Assembly: GCA_034440635.1 (NCBI GenBank)
Contig: JAOTON010002068.1
Coordinates: 1,615,001 to 1,679,000 of the forward strand
Source: Lepas anatifera
Taxonomy: Eukaryota; Arthropoda; Thecostraca; Lepadidae
DNA: 64,000 nucleotides
Direction of reading: 5' to 3'
Numbering within the stretch: the first letter of the stretch is position 1; every line of letters starts with the position of its first letter. The notes beneath the pieces were generated by a model, which was not told where the DNA came from, did not search any database, and saw only the letters and a program-made list of their open reading frames with translations. Below are positions 30,691-43,080 of the stretch, piece after piece. Made by a program: the position numbers and the translations under genes.

Positions 30691-31289
30691 AGGTTGAATT
30701 TCTTGAAGATTGGGGAACTTGGGGCCCTGTGATGCGTTCCTTCAATGAGTCTAACCGCTCTTTTTTGGATCCGAAATAGCTTTTCTATATTGCCATCAAA
30801 ATTACTATAGTATATAAAAGCACAATAACCAAGGTATGGTCGAATTAGAGCGTGATATAACATGAGCAGATGTTGTTTCCCTAATATATATTTTGGCCTT
30901 GCAATTATTCCGACGTTTCTACATATGGTGTTGAAAATGTTTTGTAGATGTGTTTTAAACGTAAGATTTTCAAGAAGCACACCGAGATATCTGGCAGTTT
31001 CTGCTCTTGAAATGGTGTTAGAGTTGACGATAATTTCGATGTCTTGAACTTTTTCTGTGACTGCATATATTTGGTAGTAGGTTTTAGAAGTATTTAGGGA
31101 CAATCTATTCGCACTGAGCCAGTCACAAATTTTGGGCATCGTCTCTTTGATGATACTTTTTATCTCAGTCAACGACGTCCCAGAGAATAAGAGGGCGGTA
31201 TCGTCTGCAAACATATAAAATTTTGGTGTGTTTGTGCTTCTGCCAATGTCGTTAGCATAGATGTTGAATAAGAGGTATATAACTTTCAA
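30654..31289 (-). pseudogene. LINE reverse transcriptase fragment (CR1/L2/Jockey-like)
   Basis: Minus-strand frame with LLFNIYANDI, FADDTALLFSG (RT catalytic box), DWLSANRLSLNTSKT (motif D/E) and a thumb region ending RAVRLIEGTHHRAPS. These are typical of the second half of a CR1/L2/Jockey-group RT. It begins in the middle of the RT and ends before the C-terminal domain; no endonuclease remains. Confidence 0.83.
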
Positions 31290-31309
31290 CAGCTGATTCA
31301 GCCTTCAAA

Positions 31310-31503
31310 CAGGCGGAACAAGCTCGTGGGGAGCCTCAGCGGACGATGTAGAAGCCGACTCAGCGGCTGCAGACGGGAGAGCGAGGAACGTGGCTTTGGA
31401 CGGTGCGAGCAGCCCAGCAGCGGTAAACGCTGTCCCAGTGGATGTTTCCCCGTCCAGTTCTACCAAGGACAATGTGAATCTCCCAGCGGTAACGAGTGCG
31501 TAT
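31310..31503 (+). other. Exon-like open stretch interrupted by a hAT insertion
   Basis: After CAAACAG (acceptor-like) a frame stays open: GGTSSWGASADDVEADSAAA ... LPAVTSAY. It is interrupted at 31503 by the hAT element; beyond it, from 34019, the frame continues SCAGVNAGYAR and meets a donor-like G|GTGAGG. Codon composition and the flanking splice-like signals suggest an exon or coding relic of Ala/Ser-rich protein. I do not recognise a family. Confidence 0.35.
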
Positions 31504-34010
31504 TAGAGGTGGGAGTTTCGGGCAATTTTGCAGGCCCGGGCCCGGGCCCGGCCGGCAGCTGATTTTAGAAGCCCGTCACAAGCCCGGTTTGTGGAAGAAA
31601 TGGATTATCAAGCCGGGAAGGCCCGGTATCATGGAAAACCATTAACGACTATATACAACATTTATTTACTTTAAAGCTGTTTCAAATATATGTTTTAAGC
31701 CAATTTATTCTGTAAAAACTTTTGGTTTCACCCAAAACCATATTAAAAAGGTGCATGTAGCATCAGAAGCCTCAGCTATCTTAATAATTCAGCAGAAAAT
31801 GATACTGAAAAACACAGTATGAAACATGGCTTGCTTATGATGCAAGCTTACTTCAGGTAATGACCAGCATCACCTTATAAAAGCAAAGGGCATTCTAGAT
31901 AGAGGTATGCACATGGCAGCTATAAGAATCGGGATGAAATAAGTCCACTCATGTCAGACATTTCTTCCATCTTTGCACTTTTATAAACCATTATATGCTG
32001 GCACGAGCCTCACAATTGAGTTCCAATAATGTTTATGAATAGAGGAGAGAGCAGTGACAAGTTTTCAGCTAAAACTTTTCAGAATATCATGGCGGAATGG
32101 CTGTGAATGAACCAAAAATCCTTCACATTGTCCCTCAATTGATACATGTGAACATTTTCTTTTAGTTTAGTCACTAAACAGCTTGGAAGATAGTCAAAAG
32201 ATTGTTCTGCTTGGGTCAGCCCGGTCTGCAAAGTAGGTAAGCCAACAGGCCAATATGAACAAGGCCCATCAGCCATATACAATTATCAAACCACCAGCCA
32301 TAAAGAACTATCTTGATAAGGAACCACTAGTTTTCCACAGGTTTGCACCAAACATTGAATAAAAATATTGCACCAATCTCCACCAAAAATTAAATCTGAC
32401 ACAAAAAAAACAGCTCAATCCCATCCACATCACCATTTGGGCTTGAACACTATTCTGTTTGTTTTGTTGTATTTTACGGGCTTGCGCTTTGTAGGTATCT
32501 GAAGCGCCGTGCTTGTCTACATTAGAGCAGCATTTATGAAAACATTTTTCACCAAAATTTAGAGCAGCATTTATGAAAACATTTTTCACCAAAATTTACC
32601 AGAGTAGTAAGTTTATTTCAGCGAAAATATTCCAAGACTTTTTAAAATTTATTTTAAAATTTCACACATTTAAAAAATAAGCACAAAGTTTGTGGTGCAT
32701 TTCTTTTGTTCCTGAGAATAGGCCACTTTTTGTGCACTTGTTTCATATATGACGCTTTTCTGGCTTGGCTTTACAAGCTGCTCAAGGTAGCGGAATCTGC
32801 CATAATTTGGATATTCTGTTTTTGTGTTCTGTATTCCTACGTTTCTGTACATTTTTAGTGTGGTGGGAGGGAAGTGTAAAGTAAAGGTATCTTGGGAAGG
32901 AAGTGCTGTTATGTTCAAAGCTTATAAGAGAAGTTGTATTTCATAGAGGCGAGGGAAGTATCTCCACAAGGAAAATGCAACACATAATGTCAAGTATATT
33001 CATGTTTTGGTGTAATTTCAAAGGTTCCTTCTAAGGCTGACTGCTCTCCCCAGTATCTCCCCATAACTGACTAATTTATGTTTTGAAGTACTTCGATCAA
33101 AAACATGTTTTCTTTGTGCCTATTTCCTTGCTTATACTAGCTTTTTCTGAGTGGATTCTGCATCTTTTGGGCACTGAAAGAGCAAGATGAAGCTGTGGAA
33201 GGGTCAAACTTATCAACATTTGTTCTTGCAGCTAGAGTTACCAGGCCAATTTGACAATTATGGGCTCCCACTAGATAGTTTGTACCTGACATATTTACTT
33301 CACCATTTTTCGTAGAGGACATGGGAATGGCTCCATAAATAACATTTTCTTTTTACCTGGAGCAGAAATCTTCTGGAAAGAATTTTCTAGCTAGAGCTAT
33401 GTGTTAATATCAATATGTTAGCAGCAAATTGGTTAAATGACTTCCTTTGAAATGGTATACTGACAATATGGAAGTAACAAATATGCTATCACAATTTACA
33501 AATATGCTATCACAAAGGTACAAGGTACAAGGTATATATGACTTGAAGATTTTGAAGTAATCAGGATATTCATAAGATGATAGTACGGCATGGATGTGTG
33601 CAACTGTAGGCATTATTCAATATTTGATTTTAAATATTGATTCAGGTTTAAGTAACTTGCTTTTGACCCTGGCATGAGTAACAGATAGAAAGCTAGAGCT
33701 TCATGCTTTTACATTCCTGATGTATGTCTAAAAGTCTCAAAATTAATTGTAAATGCATTTTCAAGAGCTGCTGGTGCATGAATAAGATTATGTTTCAGTG
33801 GAAAAAAAACTAGGTCTGTACTGAAAAAGGCTTATTTAACTTACAGAAAATTGACTGAAGTCCCAGTTCAGTTGAAGCCCGGAATGAGCCTGGGTGAAGC
33901 CCGTTATCAGCCCGGCATTGGCTTAAATCATGCCTTCAGGCCCGGTCAAAGCCCGCGGGCCTGGGCCGGGCTTTTGCCCCGGGCCCCGGGCCTAGAAAGT
34001 CCCACCTCTA
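31504..34010 (+). mobile_element. hAT-like DNA transposon with perfect 8-bp target duplication
   Basis: Terminal inverted repeat TAGAGGTGGGA...(A)GTCCCACCTCTA; GTGCGTAT occurs at both 31496-31503 and 34011-34018, the 8-bp duplication expected of hAT transposition. Both subterminal regions are rich in GCCCGG runs, probable transposase-binding repeats. The 2.5-kb AT-rich interior holds no recognisable transposase, only short frames and a 38-bp direct repeat near 32520-32600, so the copy is probably non-autonomous. Confidence 0.9.
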
Positions 34011-34054
34011 GTGCGTATAGTTGCGCAGGCGTGAACGCTGGTTACGCACGGTGA

Positions 34055-35231
34055 GGTGACGCCACCCACGGGTGACGTCAGCCCTGACGGGGCACACGAG
34101 TGGCGGCCTGGTGACCGCGGCTCGAGATGCGGAGTTCGGAGTGCCCTCACAGGTACTCGAGACATGCACCGCCTGCAGGTACTGTCGCACTGTTTTCAGT
34201 TTCTGAAGCGAGTTATGCTTTTGTGCTCATAATCTGAATGTGCAAACATCACAGAGCAATACTGTTTTGCAAACAGTTATTTAACTAAGTAGAGAGTAAC
34301 AGGAAACGGTTTTCCTTTGGAACTTCTTGAACCGGTGAAGGTCAGTCCAGCACGATCTAGTTGTGTGCTCGAATTATGTTTTCCTCGTGTCACTGAAGCG
34401 TATTATTTGCCTGTCTGTAACCGTTTTCTCAACACTGTTAGATTGTTTGAAAAAGTAAAAAGTAACATTTATGTGCAAAGAAAACCTGAGGCCTAACCGT
34501 TTAATGAATTGTTGTTGTGATAACTCTCAATTATGCTCCACGTGACTATTTCAACTTAGCTTGCATCTGATAATCGATTCCATGAGAACATTAGGTCTGG
34601 GACCACGCATCCCCTATGTTGCGGCTTTTCATCCGCCTTCACGCCCAGTGAATTGCATGGTGCACCTCAGTGATGGGAAAGTGAGGTAAAGACATTGTTT
34701 CCGCGCGCCCGGCCCGCGTGGGCCCGTGTGTCGTCCTTTTTTTAAGTGTTCATGTGTTCCTTCATCGTCTATCATCACCCACACATCCACACATCTCACG
34801 GCATGCCGCAGATACAGGTACATTTCTATGGGGAAAAACTGCAGCAACGAACTGTTGGCTCCCAACTTCCAATTCAGATGTCTTCTCTGTAAGAAAATCC
34901 GCGAGCATCATTCGGTAGCCGATATAAGGAATAGCCTGTATAATTCAAAATGCGGGAAATTCCTTTTCACAAAGCTGAGAAAGGCATCTCGCGTCAAATT
35001 CAGGCAAGCCTGTCGACAGCGTTTGCTAAGTACGGTTTTTCTAATGTGAGTAAGCTGACCATGGGCAGGCCCTCTGGGCGTGAAAAGATGTCGAAACTCT
35101 CCACCTTTAAATCACGCAGATTCGGCGTTTGTAAAGAAAAAAACTAACCCTACCTTAATCTGTCGTTATTTTTTCTTAAAGCATCCTGAAATTCATATAA
35201 ATATTCTGGCTGCCTTCGGAAATATTGCAAG

Positions 35232-35309
<78 letters not shown>

Positions 35310-36427
35310 CGCTGGTGAAATCTCTATTGTCGGTTCCATGGCGCCGTTCCCGTGGACGCACGGTGGGAGTCTTCTGGATATTTGCGCCGTGGAGGTGGCG
35401 GCGGCCCGGCTGCCCCTGGTGGCTGCTCCCGCACCACCTTTTGTCAGGCTAATGTGTATATGTGACTTTGGAATCCTCGAGAGGCGTGCCGATGGCGGTG
35501 TCCTCGTTGGTCGGGGTGTTAAAACTGGCGCCACTCTCGCCACTTCTCCTGCATTGTGAACATTCTCATATCCACAGCTCAGGCGCATAACTGTGACGCA
35601 TGCCCCACCTGCTCATACCGGGGGATGCTGGAGCGGGTTCCCTGCGGGGCGATGCTGTAGGCCTTTGACGTGGGGTCGTCCGTTGCGACATCTATGGGTG
35701 CCTTGTTGGATGCGGGTTGCGGTGGCGACGTAAGCTGTATTACACAGCAAATGGAATGTGACACAGGCGTCTGTTTGAGGGATGTCTCTGGCGGCTGGCT
35801 TTCGCCTCTCTTGGAGTTGATATTGTGAGCTTGCGCTCATGTTGAGCGGGGCCGGAGGTTTGGTGTGCGGCGTCGTTACCCTCCCCTCCCCCCTCCTTTG
35901 GCGTGTGGGCACGGATCTCTCTCGCCAAATGGCTCTATGGTGCGACTTGAGGCTAACCAGTGATGGTAGGGAGAGAGGTCTGTGAGCTGCTAAGCCACCT
36001 GTGACTTATTCGAGGTAATCAATATATCCGCCGCGTAATGCTGTGGGGACTAGCGTGTTATGGAACTGTTGATGTGATATTTCACCCGCCTTGCCTAGGT
36101 GTGCCTTACCACTGCCTGACTTAAAGGTAGACTTTATTACTAATGAGCTCTATATTTGTCAAAGGTTTGTTAGGCACAACATTGGAAGCTTAACTGATGA
36201 ATTCTCGTTAGCCGCTATTCCTTGGCAATGTGTGTACCAATAAAGTTGTTTCCCGTCTTCCCTGGTCCCCGAACAATCTTTACTCTCTCCCACCCTGCCC
36301 CGTCTCGTGTTGCTGCCAGTTAAAGCAATTCTCGCGACTACCGTGCTAAACCAAGTGCGCTTCCGTGCGATGCGATGGCTCCGGTCCGCCCCTCATCTGC
36401 CGTGATGCTTCGCCGCTGTCACGTCGC
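34055..36427. other. Intergenic DNA with a (TA)n tract
   Basis: No recognised gene. A frame at 34829-35049 (MGKNCSNELLAPNFQFRCLL, then CKKIREHHSVADI) looks non-random but matches nothing I know. A (TA)n run of about 75 bp occupies 35232-35306. 35320-35560 is GC-rich and may be LINE 5' debris. Confidence 0.35.
35232..35306. repeat. (TA)n microsatellite
   Basis: Uninterrupted TA dinucleotides; the Ile-Tyr open frames on both strands are artefacts of this tract. Confidence 0.97.
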
Positions 36428-36432
36428 CGCCG

Positions 36433-36460
36433 CACAGTGTTATAAGCGGCCGTGAAAACG
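36433..36460 (+). promoter_or_regulatory. RSS-like Transib left terminus
   Basis: Heptamer CACAGTG, 12-bp spacer TTATAAGCGGCC, nonamer-like GTGAAAACG with the AAAAC core. The right terminus (39388-39415, reverse strand) has the same arrangement: CACAGTG, 12 bp, GCGAAAACG. Confidence 0.7.
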
Positions 36461-37372
36461 GACAGAATACCCCGAAATCGACTTCCGTATTTCAGTGAAT
36501 AGCCTTAACTGGCTCGTACAGAATTGTCTGGTGCATGCGTTTTTGATATTCATTTGTTTGTGGCTTATCTAATTCTGCCGCTATATTGCTTCAAAGTTGC
36601 CACTTCTTCATGTTCGTCCAGCGGATGAATGACGTCGTTTTCATACTGCTTTTTTCTTAATCCTGCTGCGCCTAGGTTTATCGGCGGATTTTTTATTGTG
36701 TGGTATCAACTGATAGTTTGATGTCTGTTTTATAGAATCAGCTATATTATTAAGCCATGCACCATTTGCCGAAGGATCATTGACCCCCGAAATAACGCTA
36801 TGTATTTTTTCCGTTTTCAACTCGGAGTATTTTGTTCAACTAGTCTCACACTTTTATGAACAAAAGTGAACAATTCAATTTACATATCAAAAGAAAGCCC
36901 AACAAATTCTGGACAGGAGCCATCATGACTTTTTTTGCATAGTTTTGCATATATACGGCTGAGACGGCATTGGAGACAGTGGTGCCCCGATCTCGGCGGC
37001 AGTTAAGGCACGAAGGCGTCGCGCGCCGACTCAGCTTACACCGGCGCTCTTGCCCTTCGACGGGTGAATTTGATGCCTTAGGGCTGGGGTTGTATCTGGC
37101 ACTGGCGGTATTTCACCGAAAGAGGGAAAGTTTCATTGATTTCCACAACAGTTCAGAAAGTTACTACCCCGGAAATTGGCATGCATTGCTAGGCTTAGTT
37201 AGGGTAAGTGCTGGTCAGAGATATACTTCCATCCGTGTGTACGGTAAGTCCTGTAACAGGTCAAAGAGTACTGTGACACCTCTGCTCTGTGAATACTTCC
37301 CTGGTACAGAGAAATACTTCAGGTTTAGCCTCATTCGTGCGAAGAACAGTGTCGTGGTTACGTGCGGGGATA

Positions 37373-38860
37373 ATGTTCCGAGTGAGCAACGCTGAGCTGT
37401 TCAAACGCCTGAAGGAAAACGCTCTTTTTTGGAAGAACAGAAGAGATTTTGTCAAAGCTGCTTTTTATGATACTGTTGATTTCTTAGGTATTCAAAGAGC
37501 GAACATTTCACGCAATTCAGAGGATGAACTCCGAAAGAAGCTGGTGTCCTTCCATGTCATTTTCAAGAGGAAAGTGGAACAGTGTTCCAGATCAATCGTG
37601 GCGTGCGAAAGCAAAGAAACCGACTGGTTAGCGGAGGACACATGTGATCCCATTACACTTGCGGATAAACGGGCTACAGTTTCTACTGGAAAACACCACC
37701 CAGGCCGGCCTCCTACTCCCTACGACATAGTCGGAGAGCGGAGCAAGAGACATCGCGTCGCCAGTACTGCTGAACAGCATGGCACCCACGAGCTCGTCAT
37801 GGCTGCCGCCCGAAGTGCCAAAACAGACGAGGATTCAGATTTAACAGCTGTGCTTAAGGAAAGCGTCGCTACTCCAATTCGGCCCTCCAAGCTTCGCCGT
37901 AGAATGCGTGATAGTGCCAGGCTACAGAAGGCTTGTGTTCTAACTCCAGATGAAGCCCTGGCTGTTACCGTATCGGGGGACATGTCAACAAAAAGTTATA
38001 ACATCTTGAGGAAGATGACAAGTCAAGTAAGTGCGAAATAAATGTACCCGCCCCATTATAAAGTTGTTAACGCCCGGCAGAGATGTTGTCTTGGCGAACA
38101 CATCAGTGTAACCGACAGCTCTGCCGATGTGCCACTGCAAGTCATATTATACAAAACGACAAGGAGACTGATAGAGGCCGAGGTTGACCCCACAAAGGTC
38201 GGAGCTGACGTCAGCCAGCCTCAGCCAGGTACATACATCAGAACAACAGCCGATCCGCAGTGAATCTGTATCTGGAAAACTGTACCGTAAATGGGGATTT
38301 TATGGCGCCACTGGACAGAGTATATATAAGTAAGCGGCGCAGGGTGGTGCTGCTATGGATAAAGAAGCATATTTTGCTCATCGTTAGTCCCTCTACGGTT
38401 GGAGATTAACGACAAATGCGTGTGGATCAACGAAAAGCCGTCGTCAACTCGGTATTGCCGCCCAATGCACCTTCAATATGTCAAGGAAACCACCGCAGTC
38501 TCCCGACAATAAATGAACAACTTTTCTACCCAGATAGAGAAGCTCCAGCCCTGTGCAGTCGACCTCGTCGCTGGGACCACTGTTTTGGTATCGTACAGTA
38601 TGCAGTTGACAATGGTAGATGGAAAAGTTGCGAATGCACTGACTGGGACAGCGTCATCTCAAAGATGTCACATCTGTGGAGCTAAGCCGACTGAGATGAA
38701 TGACTTAGAACAAGTTCGTCAGAAGGTGGCAAATAAAGAGGCTTATCAGTTTGGCCTCTCAACACTCCATGCGTGGATTATATTTTTTGAGCTCACATTG
38801 GCTATCGTCTTAGCTTAAAGTTTGGTCCGTGAAGGAAAATGAAGACCATTACGTTTGGAT
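37373..38860 (+). pseudogene. Transib (RAG1-like) transposase, degraded
   Basis: Segments in order: MFRVSNAELFKRLKENALFW, GERSKRHRVAS, LTPDEALAVTVSGDMSTKSY, then an in-frame TAA at 38039, MYPPHYKVVNARQRC and VPLQVILYKTTRRLIEA. A gap follows, then STRYCRPMHLQYVKET (another frame), LTMVDGKVANALTGT with QRCHICGAKPTEMND (zinc-binding CxxC) and FGLSTLHAWIIFFE, shifting into HIGYRLSLKVWSVKEN. The STRYCRP...CHICGA...FGLS...HIGYRL order corresponds to the RAG1/Transib catalytic core. At least two stops and two frameshifts make it non-functional. The exact start upstream is uncertain. Confidence 0.75.
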
Positions 38861-38867
38861 TACTTTT

Positions 38868-39285
38868 GCGAGTCGATCGATATGCATATTGATTATGTTA
38901 GGTTGGAAAATGACCTTGACCTGACCTCAGGTCAGGTCATTTTTGTGTTATGACCTAGCATATTAATATTATACATCATTCCATTCGCCGTGACGAGAGG
39001 AAGATATTTGTGCCTAAAAAATGATTCTAGCTCAACTCTGTCAGACGCTAGAGCCCAAAACACTACCCTAACATGCCACCTTCTTTGACCGATCATGACC
39101 TCAATATTGACCTGAACCAAAAAGTGACCGATATAGTTTCGTCATGAATTTGTATGAGCTATCCACCAGGCTTCGCGTTTTTTTTTTTTTTGCTATCTCG
39201 CATAGGAGCCGAGTTCGAAGGGGGATTTTCAAACACCCCCCACCAGGGCGAAGGTGGGTCGGAGGCCCACCGGGGCGCGGGGTAA
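38868..39285 (-). mobile_element. TTAA-superfamily fragment, family C (C2)
   Basis: Inverted relative to the copy beginning at 18216: shares GCGAGTCGATCGATATGC, the TGACCTGACCTCAGGTCAGG palindrome, CTCAACTCTGTCAGA, and an end with ACCAGGGCGAAGGTGGG. The terminal TTAA has decayed to GTAA. The other end is truncated inside the Transib element. Confidence 0.75.
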
Positions 39286-39929
39286 GTGTCAAATTTGGTG
39301 TCAAAAGGTGCGGTGAGTGTTATAGTACACTTCAGTTTTTGTTTCATGAGGCTCCGTCACTTAGTTCCCGAGATATTCAATTATGTCCGTTTTCGCGGCC
39401 CCTTATAACACTGTGCGCCGTACCGCTGCCCCGTTCCGCGGATCTGTGTGCGGCGTAGTCGCCCCCTGCGCCGGTAATGTCAGGAGGCCTCCCGTGGTTA
39501 ACTTCTTGGCGCTCAAATTTCGCAATACCATCCACGAAGGTCAGACGGCGCTCACTCGCGCGATTCTCACAGTGGTATCGAAGACAGGTCCATCCCGCAA
39601 CGCTCCCCGGGCCGCGACTTGCGGCGCGTCTTACTTTTCGTATTTCGAGCATGACAGACGGCCTCACACTTCGCTCATCCCCTTCAAATTAGCTCGGCAC
39701 TCCTATTCCCTCCCCATGTTTTCGCTCGCTGTTCTTTGTTCCCTCGCCATGCCACCAAATTCGCGCTCACTGGTGTATTGTCTTGTATTGTGTATCGTGT
39801 ACCTGCAATAAACGTGCGGAAGACAAATAATGTTACACACACACAGAACAGAACTAAGCTCACACTAAATTTAACTCTTTGGAAACCACATTTTCCGATG
39901 TTATTTCTCCTATTCCTTCACTTGACTAT

Positions 39930-40065
39930 AAAGCAACTCAATGACACAACCAACACAAGCCCACAAACGGTGTGTACCAGGGTCAAAATCGCTTCGAATT
40001 GAAGAAAAAAACGTTGTTTGCTTATGGGTACTGGAAGGCATTCGAAACAATAGCTTGACTGAAGA
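39930..40065 (+). repeat. Dispersed 130-bp repeat, copy 1
   Basis: Shares GGGTCAAAATCGCTT and GAATTGAAGAAAAAAACGTT and TACTGGAAGGCAT with 43765-43900. Family unknown; non-coding. Confidence 0.7.
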
Positions 40066-40067
40066 GG

Positions 40068-40787
<720 letters not shown>

Positions 40788-41279
40788 ATGATAAGTGTTC
40801 CCTTGTTCTCATCTTCCTCCGAGAGTGTGACGTTCTGAATTGTGAAGTATACTAGTTGTGATGTTTCACTGTTGAAAATGCAGGCTCTTGTCCTCGGCAA
40901 CAGAGCCCAGTACTCGATGGTGTCCATAGAAATTGTGTGAGCCAGGTGTGGAGGCTCATAAGGTCGTGTATCTCGTCAATTTTGGCTTTCCCCGGTTGTG
41001 TTCCCCCCACCCCGTGCGTCGATTTCACCAATGTTACCACGTGCTTAAACAGTAAATCTCCCTACGAACGTCTGTGCACTGGCTAGAGTGGCTATCTTTA
41101 CTTACGAAATTGCCTAACGTAAACACTTCTGGTTAGCGGGAACCGACGTCAGATTTTAGAGCCTTCCCGTGTCGCGTTGGCCGTACGTTAAATACTACCA
41201 AACGGCATGATTTAATTAAAACATTATTCGCTCTGCCGTATGTGCCTTATTCTTTTCCTCTCTCCAATCTCCAGCCTAG

Positions 41280-43080
41280 TTTATATGTCCCCACTCTCCC
41301 TCGACCTGCGCCTTGACCCTGCCAGTTGCGCAGCGCTGCCGAGCGTCGCCAATTGGGGCGACCGGGCGGAATGTGTGACGCCCATCTGCCTCCGGCAGCC
41401 TCTCTGTCGTCCGCCGACACCCTCGGTGCCGGCGTCGCCGTGTATCCGGCCGCCGTGGAGCTGCGGCATGGTGGCGTGGCTGCGAGTGCCATCGTAATAA
41501 TAATTGTTGGGGCTTAACGACGCACCAACTGCCAGGGTCATACGGCGTCGCCAACTCTCACCCTGTTGGAAGGGATTTTGGGGATCAGATCGACTTATCC
41601 AGAGGCTCCGCCGGGACTTGAACCCGGGACCGGTGGCTTAGAAGACAAGGGTGCTATCCACTAAGCCACCTCATCCCCTGCGAGTGCCATCGTAATGTCT
41701 GGCGGCGTCCGGGGTGCTGCGGGGGAGCGCCGGCCCGACCGTCTCTGCTCTGCATGCCTGCACGTCCTTGAATGCGAAAAAGATACGGCTGGTGTTCCTG
41801 CTCCTGCTGGTTGTTTCCAGCGTCCCCGGCGCCTGTACATCTCCTGATCTGCGTCGGTTGAACCGAAATGAGTGCCATCGTAGCGTCTGGCGGCGTCCGG
41901 GGTGCTGCGGAGGAGCGCCGGCCCGGCCATCTCTGTACCAACGTGCCGGAGGGCCGCGGGAGGCGGCGTTGCGGCGCCCGGGCGGTCTCCCGCCTGCGGG
42001 GTCGTATGCTGCGGCACCCGCTGGTCGACTGACCTTCCTTCGGGTCGCGAGCCGGACGGCGCGGCTTCGCCGACGACCTCAGCAAGCTCGGCGGCTGCTC
42101 GAGGAGCGACCGATGTTTTCCCGCACCTTCATCTAATGCCGGCTGGAGAGCCCGGGGACCGGTTCGGGTGCCTGCTGCCGCTGGTCGCCTACCCACTTCT
42201 TCAGCACCGGCCCTTGGCGTAACGTGTGGGTGCGACTGATGTACGACCCGGGGAGTGACCTGGTCGCCTGGGGGTACCGGATATCGACTTCTACACACGC
42301 AGTGCAAAAAAACAAGATTGCATTGAGGTGTGTATCTGTCGACCCCGAGATTGCTGCCGACTTACGGGGCCCTGGCTGGCCTCTGTGTACGGTCGCCTGC
42401 CCCTGGTGGTGCATCGACAGTTGGAGCCCATCTCCTGCTGCTGCCGGTGGTCCGCTGGGCCCGGCATCGACCGCAGGCAGCGTCCCGCTGTTTCCTGACC
42501 AATGCTGCTGCTACTACGCCGTGGACGTTCCTGGGAGGCGGCGGGGGCCGGCCTCATCGCGGTCGCATGCTCTGGACGCGTCGAGTGAGGATACGATCAT
42601 CCGGTCTCTGCCTGGGCGTTGCTGCGGCGCCGGTACCGTCGGTCGGCTGAAGCGTGAGCTCGAGCGCCTGCAAGGTTGACCCTCGTGGGACCGCTCCTCC
42701 CCCAGCGGGACAGGTATCTAGCCTGCCCCGGTCTAGCGCTGGTGGCACCATTTCGACGGCATCGAGCCGGTTACCCGTCGGGCAGCGCCGGCGAGGGGCT
42801 CGATTCTGCGCGCCTGAGATAGAGGAGAGGAGCCCGGTCAGCCGCGGGGCTGGCGCGGGCGACTGCTGTGGTGCAGGATCGTCGCGTGGTGCAGCTGGTG
42901 GCGTGGTGCAAGCTCGGCGCGTGGTACAGGGTCGGTGCGTGGCATCGGAGGGGTGATGTTGTGGAGGCTCGTGAAGACTCGGTGGGTGGGAGGTCATGCT
43001 GCCGAACGGTCGAGAACTGTATTTCGGCTCTGGGTGCCTAATTAGCATGTGCAGTGTGTGCATTAGTTACATCCTGTAAT
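41280..43080. repeat. GC-rich monomeric block, probable LINE 5' region
   Basis: CpG-rich DNA with internally repeated segments: GAGTGCCATCGTA-GTCTGGCGGCGTCCGG occurs at 41682 and 41870 (188 bp apart), with further diffuse similarity to 42450. Composition and monomer style resemble the 5' block of the LINE at 61503. The many overlapping frames on both strands are by-products of GC richness; none has a recognisable domain. Confidence 0.5.
41499..41678 (-). mobile_element. tRNA-derived SINE with 18-bp target duplication
   Basis: Reverse strand starts GGGGATGAGGTGGCTTAGTG (A-box region), has TCTTCTAA (Arg-TCT-like loop) and a perfect T-arm CCGGG-TTCAAGT-CCCGG (B box), then a 100-bp body ending (ATT)n. 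The site TGCGAGTGCCATCGTAAT is duplicated exactly at 41481-41498 and 41679-41696. The anticodon stem no longer pairs, but GGTGGCTTAG pairs fully with CTAAGCCACC, giving an alternative hairpin. Inserted into the GC-rich monomer block. Confidence 0.92.

Larger units (their letters stand above)
36433..39415 (+). mobile_element. Transib DNA transposon with complete ends
   Basis: Left end CACAGTGTTATAAGCGGCC and, on the opposite strand at the right end, CACAGTGTTATAAGGGGCC: inverted repeats matching at about 30 of the first 33 bases. CGCCG flanks both ends on the plus strand (36428-36432 and 39416-39420), fitting the 5-bp GC-rich duplication known for Transib. Inside is a RAG1-like transposase pseudogene. 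A TTAA-superfamily fragment (38868-39285) has inserted near the right end. CACAGTG is identical to the consensus V(D)J heptamer. Confidence 0.9.

Noticed and set aside
35176..35588. Ile-Tyr repeat proteins
   Set aside because: Translation of the (TA)n tract.
41600..41678. Functional tRNA-Arg gene
   Set aside because: It is the head of a SINE with a 3' body, ATT tail and target duplication; the anticodon stem is broken.
41240..43063. Multiple overlapping frames in the GC-rich block as a host gene
   Set aside because: Open in many frames on both strands because of GC content; no domain, and the block contains internal repeats and a SINE.
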